Source of the DNA: Leptodontidium sp. MPI-SDFR-AT-0119
Taxonomy: Eukaryota; Ascomycota; Leotiomycetes; Helotiales; Leptodontidiaceae
Reading direction: 5' to 3'
Length of the DNA: 64,000 bases
Assembly (NCBI GenBank): GCA_020726505.1
Contig: JAHLEZ010000002.1
Span: 5,208,001 to 5,272,000, forward strand
Positions 56,276 through 64,000 of this stretch are shown here, piece by piece (the first letter of the stretch is position 1; the number at the start of each line of letters is the position of its first letter). The position numbers and the translations under genes were made by a program. The notes beneath the pieces were generated by a model. That model was not told the DNA's origin. It worked only from the letters and a program-made list of their open reading frames with translations, and made no database searches.

Positions 56276-57110
56276 ACAGGAACCCCAAAACCCGTGGTGA
56301 AGCAGACACTCACCGCAAAATAGAGGGTGACCTGCCTAATGCCAAACCTAAAAGTTACTATGGTAGAGACCTCACAAGAACTCTACACCGCAACTCTAAT
56401 ACTGATATCGCAACTCGACCCAATAAGGACGAGATGCGGGTTCTGCGCCTCCCTATCGCACCGGTTACCGCGGAGGAAGAGACAAAGACATTGATGGACC
56501 AATACTACCCCATTTTCGACAAGGCTTTTTTCTTTGGGCACTCAGCAAAGACGGGAAATCCCGTATTAAAGTTTTCAACGATGATGAAGGAAACTCATAT
56601 GGTTTCTATGTCGAGAGCGAAGGAACGATTAACATCAATATGACTATGAGAAACTATGAAATTCCCCGAGGTGAGGAGCAACTCGGTACTCTCCTTCACG
56701 AGATGCTCCACGAATTTCTGATCACCTTTTCCTGCGCTTGCAACAAATGCCAAAACCTATCAGTAAAAAAAAAACAGCTATGGGAAAACAGGCCATGCCT
56801 CAACCTGGATCAACGCTATGGTGAACTTGTAGGAGGCACTTGCTCGTGAGGTCCCATGGGAAGTTGAGTGTGGCGTACCCCAAAGCGTCGCGGTAGAGAT
56901 GAAAGAAAGCGATTGGGAGCCGAGACCGGACCAGCTCGAGAGATGGAACCTGGAGCAAGTGAAGCCAGCGAAGCCAGCGAAGCCAGTGAAGTCAGAGAAG
57001 CCAGAGAACCGGAAGAAGCCATAGCAGCGAAAGAAGCCAGACAAGCGAAGGAAGCCAGAGAAGCCAGAGAAGCCACGCCAGAGAACCACTCACACAGACG
57101 ATACTCAAAA
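55998..57110 (+). pseudogene. Decayed SprT-like paralogue
   Basis: One frame open from about 55998 encodes an Arg/Ser/Pro-rich head, then PIFDKAFFFGHSAKTGNPVL. At about 56570 a one-base shift is needed to continue KVFNDDEGNSYGF, then LGTLLHEMLHEF with SCACNKC, the same HExxH and CxCxxC layout as the intact neighbour. A run of ten A at 56765-56774 precedes another shift into GHASTWINAMVNL*EALARE (TAG where Gln is likely), then QSVAVEMKESDWEPRPDQLE and RWNLEQ. Two frameshifts and a nonsense codon make it a pseudogene, though the homology to 54290-55171 covers most of its length. Confidence 0.8.
56958..57080 (+). repeat. GAAGCCAGN 9-bp minisatellite
   Basis: About a dozen imperfect copies of a GAAGCCAGC/G unit lie at the 3' end of the decayed SprT-like paralogue, encoding KPA/KPE or EAS/EAR tripeptides depending on the frame. 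Confidence 0.8.
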
Positions 57111-58534
57111 GAAGCACCACCGCCGCCGCCGCCGTGGCAAAAAACACCGAAGGGCGCCTCCGGGAATATTTTGGGCAGTGATGTAAGTTCGAGTAGTATT
57201 GTAGCAAATCTCTTTACGCATTGGGAGGAATACATTAACCAATTACAAATCATTGACTCTTGCTTATGTCCTGAAACATGTGATATTCTTTATAAGTGGA
57301 ATTTGTTGATACAATATTATTAGTGATGCGTTGAAGTGAAGATGCATGAAGGCAAAATAACCATCTTCTTTATAAAAGGATCATGTTGATATATTATTAT
57401 TAACTACGTGTAGCAGCGAAGATAAGTGGAGGGAAAATAGCCAATCATAGGTTTAATGAGGCATGCTATTAGATAGTGCTTTTGAAAGAAGCCAAGAGAT
57501 GAACTCGGGTTGTTACTAACATTACCGATAGACTTTGGAAGCAGAAAATATATAATGAAGAGACCTACAGAGCATTTCAAATTCATCACGCGAAATAAGC
57601 CAAGTACCACGAGGGTGCATCCACCTCGAATTGAAAGTCACTCTTCTCCTTTCCCCCAGCAAGCGGGACAGCTAGCTAAACATCATCACAAAATCCACCT
57701 AATCTAAATACCGCAACGCCAACTCTACCCAACCAAGCCTCTCTCCCCTCCCCCAGCAACTGAGTAAAGTCAAATCGAGACCCAATCCTAATTTCTTTGT
57801 CCGCCACCGCACTCAACAGTCTTTAAATCTCTCTCGCACGAGACTTTGAGCAGATTTTTTGACGCTCAAACAGACCTTCACTTCTCGATGATTGCCAGTC
57901 CAGGTCAGAATGCTGGTTATATTGATGCCTCCTCTGATCAACAATAGCCTATCACAGCAAAGAGTTTCTTTGGAGGAGTTGTTGGGATATGGTCCATCCA
58001 AGATGGTGAGCAATATGTCTTGTGACTTCAAGTACTTCGTTATACCTGTGGACTTCTCCACGAAAGGAGTCCAAACCGATGTTGAGAAATGTATTCGGCC
58101 TAGCGGCGTTGACTGTTTTCGCTCGTGGAGCATCATGTTTCTCTTCTTGACTGTATGGGGAGTCCGAAGTTAGACTAATACTCCCAACATCAATTATCCT
58201 GCGCTTGGCTCCAGATTATTTGTGGGCACGATGGAGAACAGATGGTTTTATAAGTCGTACTCGTCACCTACTACAAGTACTTGTTTGCCCACTATTTATG
58301 TTTCTTGTTTGGCATTGGATTCGTTTAGTGTATTCCTGGGCTTGAAAGCAAACTGAAACTGCGGAATCATGAGACCCAACCGAGTTTATTAGTAGAAATA
58401 TATACATGAAGTAACCGAGCGTATAAACACTTTTGAGTCGGAGGGCAAGACAGAGATATGCACAAAGGTCGATCTCAGAGAGTCAGAGGGAATGGTTATA
58501 CATCAACCAAATGTAAAACTCTGCTAGCAAGGAC
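57111..58534. other. Intergenic region
   Basis: 1.4 kb; I see no supported gene. It includes a short CGCCGCCGCCGCCG tract near 57120-57135 at its left edge. Confidence 0.45.
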
Positions 58535-59706
58535 CTAGCAGATGTTCCGAGCACCATTACCGGTCAAGGTCCATCTGATGTTCACGCCACAAGGATCTTC
58601 CACGACGGTAGTTCCGTCCACCCTCAGGGTGATGGAATGGTCCCTGTTATTGGCGAACTCGGTTCGCGCAGCAAGACGGACCGGTCCTCCTCCGTTGACA
58701 GTTCCACCCCTAATGGTAATGCCATAGCAGTTCTCGATAAGAATGGCGTTATTCCCATTGTTAGCTAGATCGACTGTTGTGATGGTGGCGCCTCCAGATT
58801 CAGACACGCAGAAGACACCTCGTCCACCCCCGCGAGACACAACTCTGTCGACAACGACGTTGTTCGTATAGGCACCGCTGGGCAATCGACCGTTTCTGTT
58901 GGCGAAGCGGAGGGTTCCATAGCCGGTTCCGGTTCCGACGTTGTTTCCATCGACGAGACCAACTCTTGCGTTGGTAGTGGCTTGTAGCAGAAGCCCCGAC
59001 TCGCCACAGTCTCGTGCGATGACCGAGTTGATTGTAAGACCATCGATATTCCAGGTTTCAACAGCGTGGCTGCCGGCTCCGGTGACTCGGATTGTGTCCA
59101 TCCTGACATTAGTGTTCGCGGCTTGGTCTCGATCGAAGCGGATTCCGATTCCTCCGCTGAGGTTCATGGTGATTTGGCCTAGCGTTAGGCCCCTTGTGCC
59201 GTAAAATCGCAGACCGAAGTATGGATTACCGGTCATGGTGAGGTATGGGATTTGGACATCGGCAGTGTTGAAGGACTCGATGGCTCCTCTTGGAGCCCGG
59301 AGAGCAGCATTGATGGTACCGCAACCTTCAAAGATTTTACCAGTGCTGATGGTGATGGTTCCAGCACCAATTGATCCCGAGGCGATGACGGATACACGCT
59401 ATCTGATGTTAGAATAGACCCAATACGTTGATGATAGTGCTAGAGAAAGTTCTTCTTTGTCCATGCGAACTAGGCGGAGAGATATTTGGACGAGAGATGA
59501 CAAACCTGGCCACTGCTGATCGAATCAAGGGCAGCTTGAATTGCTGCTCGGTAGTCGGATCCAGTGTAAACACTAGTAGAACCTCTGGTAGCTGTGAATG
59601 AACTGCCTGAGCCTGTGACTCTCGCATCTGGTGTACCAGAGCCGCATTGGGCCGAGACGCAGGAAGAAAGCGCAATCAACGCTGTAACAATCGAGAACTT
59701 TGCCAT
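58535..59706 (-). CDS. Secreted right-handed beta-helix (pectin-lyase-fold) protein
   Basis: Exons 59706-59506 and 59398-58535 around a 107-bp intron (donor GTTTGT) sum to 1065 nt, giving 354 residues. The signal peptide is MAKFSIVTALIALSSCVSAQ. The mature chain is rich in Gly, Asn, Thr and Val with repeating ~22-residue turns (e.g. NIDGLTINSVIARDCGESGL, then LANNGNNAILIENCYGITIR), typical of parallel beta-helix proteins. Such folds occur in pectate and rhamnogalacturonan lyases and in polygalacturonases. Catalytic residues of a named CAZy family are not obvious to me, so the activity is open. It lies with GH105 and GH43 genes on the same strand, which suggests pectin side-chain breakdown. 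Confidence 0.8.
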
Positions 59707-60655
59707 AGTAGCGAATATTGAAGCAGAAAATTGATCAGGCTCGATATGCTGAAATCTACCATCTCTACAGTTTCGGGACACAGATATATATGTTTATTCG
59801 ATAAGAGTTTCATTGGAGGAAATTGCGAGTGTTCATCACAATTTGTCTCGTGGCATCTTACCCCGTTCTCGGTACATGTCTTTGTTCCCCCTTTCATATA
59901 ACATTTCCAAGACCTTGGCGGCGGTGAGGGGTTCCTGGGCTATATATCCGTCACATCATGTGCTCGTGATAAATTTCGCCCTCGCTAGACTCATCACCGA
60001 GGACTTGTCAATTGCCTGTATGTGTCCCTGCGAGAATGGATTATGTGAGACGTTGACTTCGGGAGAATACAGGTACTTGTACAATTAGTAGGACCAATCA
60101 CATAACATCACAAGTCCCGAAAAAATTGAGAGTTTATTGAACGTGCACCGTGGTGTATTTAGAGTTTGTTTCTCCTTCCAAAACAGGTTCGTCTAACGTC
60201 CCGGCTTGGCTTTGTGTCACCAACGTTCTCCACCGCAAATCCAGGTACTTGGAGCCTTGTCTCTGGCATAACCTGGGGATCCATAATTTGAGTCTAAGCT
60301 GCCGAGCTCCGATTCGTATTGTCTAAAGTATGTGTCCCAAACCGGCACAGCCAAGGCTGTCAGTGGAAGTCTGCTAAAGGCTGAATTTTCAACTTGACTC
60401 GTTTAACAGTGCTTGAAGTGTCTCCTGTCAGAAGAACGGTTATTGAAATTTATGCGCTTTTTGTACAAGCTAATTAGATATTTCTATCCACGGAGGTCTA
60501 TACACCCCTTCTATCAACCCATTTTGGGCACAAAGAAACAGTGACCTCGCTCCAATCTTGTCCAAGGCAATTGGGAAGAATTCTGCTTCGAACCCCGAGT
60601 GATCCGAGCCATTCAACATTCTCCGACCGATCCGAACCTTTCAATGACTCCAAAT
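59707..60655. other. Spacer between the beta-helix and GH105 genes
   Basis: About 950 bp. Near 59787-59793 a TATATAT motif lies about 80 bp upstream of the beta-helix start on the minus strand. No gene seen. Confidence 0.5.
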
Positions 60656-62135
60656 CTATTTCTGCAGTTCATACTCATAGGCAGCAAACATAAATGGTGC
60701 TACTCCCTTCAAGTCATTCTGGAAGATGGGCATCGAAGCATAATACTTTTCACAATTAGCACGCCATATCGCCACATCAACACACCATTTTCGCAATAAA
60801 CTCACCTCAAAAGTACCATTCGAGCTCAAACTCCCGGTCTGCACACCCCACTCCAAATTTAATTCCCCAGACGGCGTCGACTCCGACACGAACGACTCCG
60901 TCATGAGTTTATACCCCTGCAAAGCCGAGCGTCTGTACTTCTCTCCCTTGATATACCCCTTGCGCAAAGCCTTGAACAGCCCGTAAACAAACATACTACT
61001 CCCAGTACTCTCGATATAATTGCCCGATTTACCTTCATACCCCGGCGTCATGATCAGCCACCACCCCTTCGTTCTCGCGTCCTGCGCAGCTACAATCGCA
61101 TCAGACACTGACTGCAGGTATTTGAGCATGCGCGCACGTCCAGGGTGAGACGCTGGGAAATAGTCCAGAGAATCGACTAATGCCATGATGTACCATCCCA
61201 CAGCGCGGTTCCAGACGTGTGGTGCGGCACCTGTCACGGGATCGGCCCACACGGATTTCTTGGAGACGTCGAAGCCGTGGACGGGGAGGCCGAGGGTGGC
61301 TTTGTTGATGGTGGTTCCGGCGTCGATGAGGTCGTATTGATTGGCTATGTCGTCCCAGGCGGTGGAGTTGTTGTTCTCGAACTTGGAGACCCAGCGGGAG
61401 TAGAAGACGTCGAGCATGTAGATGCCGTCCTGGAAAGGGTCAGCATTTGTATATGAAGTCTTGCGTAGAGAGAGATATTTACGAGCCACATCTGATCGAT
61501 ATAATCTGGGTATCGGTGGTAGAAACCGCCGGCTGGAGTGCGTCTTGAACCGTCGATCTGTTTCTTCAAAAGCGAGGCAGCCTTCAGATAGATGTCTTTG
61601 CCGGTGGCCTCGTAGATATCCACTGCACATTGGAAAATCAGCACCTGGTGTTTACTATGTTGATGAGACTCATTGGCAGATGAGATTTAGGTCATTGCTT
61701 ACAGAAACTGTGACCGATGCGAATGTCGTCAATTGAATTGCTTCCATTGTACAGCACGATTGATCCATCCTGTGCTGGATACAGTAGGATGTCAAGTTGA
61801 TACTTGACATAGTCTAGACACAACCATTAGCGTGCAATCTCCAAACATCACCGACTGCTGAAGGAAGACGTACTCAAGTACTTGCTGTCCCCAGTTGCAT
61901 TATACGCGAGCATTATGCCGGAATAACAAGCAGAAGTGGTGTATGCATTCGTGGGAGCTACACCACGCTTGATCTGAGAGTCGGCCATCCAAGTCAAATA
62001 CCTCGTCTCCCCTTTGAACTTCTCTTTCTTGATCTTGTCATCAGGATTGATAGTCATCCATGCCCGAGGAAGTGTCACGGAAGCGGAAACAGTAGATGCC
62101 AGCAAGGCTGCTGCTGCGAGAATTTGAACCTTCAT
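60656..62135 (-). CDS. GH105-like unsaturated rhamnogalacturonyl hydrolase, with a one-base frame discrepancy
   Basis: Exons on the minus strand: 62135-61874, 61813-61703, 61644-61483, 61429-60806 and 60745-60656. The signal peptide is MKVQILAAAALLASTVSAS. Family blocks are SIDDIRIGHSF, RTPAGGFYHRYPDYIDQMWL, PHVWNRAVGWYIMALVDSLD, NYIESTGSSMFVYGLFKALR and NDLKGVAPFMFAAYEYE. GH105 enzymes remove the unsaturated uronic acid left by pectin or rhamnogalacturonan lyases. The exons sum to 1249 nt, one more than a multiple of three; the mismatch falls at the exon 2/exon 3 junction, where both sides are clearly homologous. It is either a frameshifted gene, a GC..AG or other non-standard splice, or a sequence error. 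Confidence 0.82.
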
Positions 62136-63266
62136 GATGCCTCAAAAATATATTGAACTGAACGAAAGACAACAGAAAAATACTCTGGACATTCAACTTC
62201 ATTGCTCATGAATTTCACTGCTTTATATATCCATTCTCGACGCCTGCAAAAATCCAATCCTGCTCATTTCATGCATCAAAATTCGCCGTCGAAGTCTTAG
62301 TCCCATGCGCCAAGTTGTATCCTCAACGATATTTGATCCTCTCAAATTCACCATCCAAGTCTTGATCTCATGCGCCAAGTAGTCTTCCCCAATCTCTTTT
62401 CCGATCCTAAATCTCCCCCATCCGAATCCGAGTCCGGCTCATAACATACTACTTCACCTTCATCACGGGATCGATCGACGGTACTCGTGGGGTCCCCACG
62501 ACTCCGACCCCACAGCGTGAGCAACCTCAGAACTGACCCTCTGTTGTTCACGTACTAACCGCCAAGCTTCCGGGGAGAATTCTGCTTTATCCGAAAAACA
62601 ATCTTGGAACCCGGGAAAATGCATTCGGATATCTGAATGGAAAATGAGGGAACGTGAGGAAAGGGTGATCGCCACTGGATATCTGGATATACCCCGCGTC
62701 GCCCAGGCGGAGGAATATTTCGCCACCGCATTGGGAAGATGAGAGATCGCTTGGCTTGTGCGGTGCCGGTCGAATGGGGTGTGGAGCGGTAAACTACGAG
62801 CGAGATTTGTTGAAACTAATTGAGGAGAAATCAGATGGTAATCATGAGCCCTTTTGTTTCTTGGATGAATTGCGAAATACGAGTAAGGACGTCCGTCTAT
62901 TAAGGTTTGATGACTGTTGTTGTTTTTTGAGGAAATGAAATGTCTCGGTAAACGTTTTGCCGAGTTTGCGAACAGGGGACTTGGCGGGGATCCTGGGGGG
63001 ATCGGGTTAGATGTATGTGCCAGTGCAATGCGGGGGAACTGTGGGGGGATTCTGGAAAGACCAGCTTGACTGGGATACAAAGCTCACGGAGGGCAAACCC
63101 ATGGGGAAGGTGGTCACTCAAAGTTTGGTAGTTTCCGTGATGAAAGTTCGTCACCAGAGTGAACGAGGTTTTCAAGAAGGTTTTGAGAATGCGAGAACCT
63201 GAGTATGACTTTGTGGAGTTTGTAAATTGTGGTAACTTTTTATCATATTTGAGGCTAACTTCAAAC
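62136..63266. other. Spacer between the GH105-like and GH43 genes
   Basis: 1.1 kb. It includes the GH105 promoter. A 205-codon minus-strand frame (62463-63080) is open but shows no domain or bias I trust and lies in promoter DNA. Confidence 0.45.
62222..62229 (-). promoter_or_regulatory. TATA box of the GH105-like gene
   Basis: On the minus strand TATATAAA lies about 90 bp upstream of the ATG at 62135. Confidence 0.6.
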
Positions 63267-64000
63267 TTAAGCGCAAATGGTTACAGGTTGCACACTCTCC
63301 AATGTCGGGATGACCTCTTTCATCAGACCCGTCTCTGGATCCCATTCAACCTGTGATGGATATGTCAGTTCAGGTCGTTTTAGGATTTTCCGCAACACGG
63401 GCTTTGCTAGGACAAGATATCACAATGGAAATGTGCTCACCTTATCAATCGTCGTCTCTCTGTGTGTTCCATCTCCGCCAGGAATGTGGAATCGATGATA
63501 CGCCATGTACCAATCATCCGTACCCGGAACTCGAATCATGCTGTCGTGACCAGTCGCCAATATCCCCAGATCCTCCCTCTTCTGCAAAACTACTCCTCGG
63601 TACGTCCAAGGACCATAAACAGACTCAGAAGTGGCATATCCAACACGATAGTTGGGAGATCCCGTATCATCAATACTGTATGTCAAGTGATACAATCCTT
63701 TCCGGTAGACCACGAAAGTGCCTTCACGGAAACTCGTCAAGTTTGCTGTGATTTCTTTGACAGTGTCCCATTTGATGCTGATCATGTCATCACCGAGCTC
63801 GCCCATGAGAGCACGGCCGTTACCCCAGAAGAAGTAATACTTTCCAGTGACTGGGTCCAGGAATGCGTCGGGGTCGATTGCTTGACCCGAAGTCAAAGGC
63901 TCGCTGCCACCGTTGATGATCATCGCATTCTTCTCTGCAACGAAAGGTCCTTCAGGTGAACTAGAGACAGCAACACCGATCGTCTTGCGGTTGTATGTTG
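63267..64000 (-). CDS. Glycoside hydrolase family 43-like, C-terminal part
   Basis: The gene enters from beyond the right edge. Present are an exon from 64000 to 63441 and the last exon 63350-63267, joined in phase across a 90-bp intron (63351-63440), ending VQPVTICA. IDPDAFLDPVTGKYYFFWG carries the Asp that tunes the catalytic acid, and FREGTFVVYRKGLYHLTYS carries the general-acid Glu of the five-bladed propeller. GHDSMIRVPGTDDWYMAYHR is the usual metal/His region near the end. The catalytic base Asp would be upstream, outside the window. GH43 enzymes are mostly arabinanases, arabinofuranosidases and xylosidases acting on side chains of pectin and xylan. It is co-oriented with the GH105-like gene. 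Confidence 0.88.

Noticed and set aside
62463..63080. 205-codon minus-strand frame between the GH105 and GH43 genes
   Set aside because: It lies in the promoter region, has no recognisable domain, signal peptide or splice support, and its composition is not gene-like.
1..64000. CRISPR arrays, bacterial operons or phage genes
   Set aside because: The intron-rich fungal gene structure rules out a prokaryotic reading, and no regularly spaced direct repeats were seen.

Overview
The window looks like chromosomal DNA of a filamentous ascomycete (Pezizomycotina). Genes carry short introns, mostly 45-110 bp, with GT..AG ends and two GC..AG exceptions. The families are typical of these fungi: Zn2Cys6 regulators, tannase, DUF3500, GH105, GH43, carotenoid oxygenase, UbiA-like and NmrA-like proteins. 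The gene-poor patches are AT-rich and degenerate in a way that fits repeat-induced point mutation (RIP). I cannot name the species. Exon models were built by eye. For most spliced genes the summed exons are an exact multiple of three, which is the main internal check; exceptions are stated.

Layout. 1-6.2 kb: the 3' end of a flavin monooxygenase, a six-exon regulator with two C2H2-type fingers plus a Zn2Cys6 cluster, and divergent to it a carotenoid-oxygenase gene, possibly a small metabolic group. 6.2-9.9 kb: gene desert. 9.9-14.2 kb: a coiled-coil protein and a small secreted cysteine-rich protein with a KEX2-like site. 14.9-24.5 kb: a decayed accessory region with a truncated MFS transporter, a 1.33-kb Tc1/mariner-type element with 37-bp terminal inverted repeats, a RING-ankyrin relic riddled with TAG/TAA, a tandem duplication, a Clr5-domain regulator whose stop lies inside a broken AAA-ATPase tail, and a broken sulfate-permease tail.

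24.5-39.2 kb: a secreted DUF3500 protein, tRNA-Arg(TCT), a tannase/feruloyl esterase, an atypical Ras-like protein, a D-2-hydroxyacid dehydrogenase, a small unknown gene with an in-frame stop, a broken UbiA-like gene and a GNAT acetyltransferase. 41-53 kb: an unknown protein, a single-pass membrane protein, a seven-exon Zn2Cys6 regulator, an SDR, an NmrA-like protein and a second small secreted protein.

54-57 kb: an intact SprT-like zinc-metalloprotease-like gene followed by a decayed paralogue full of minisatellites. 58.5-64 kb: three same-strand genes for secreted carbohydrate-active proteins (beta-helix protein, GH105, GH43), which look like a plant-cell-wall (pectin side-chain) degradation group. 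The GH105 reading frame is off by one nucleotide at its second intron.
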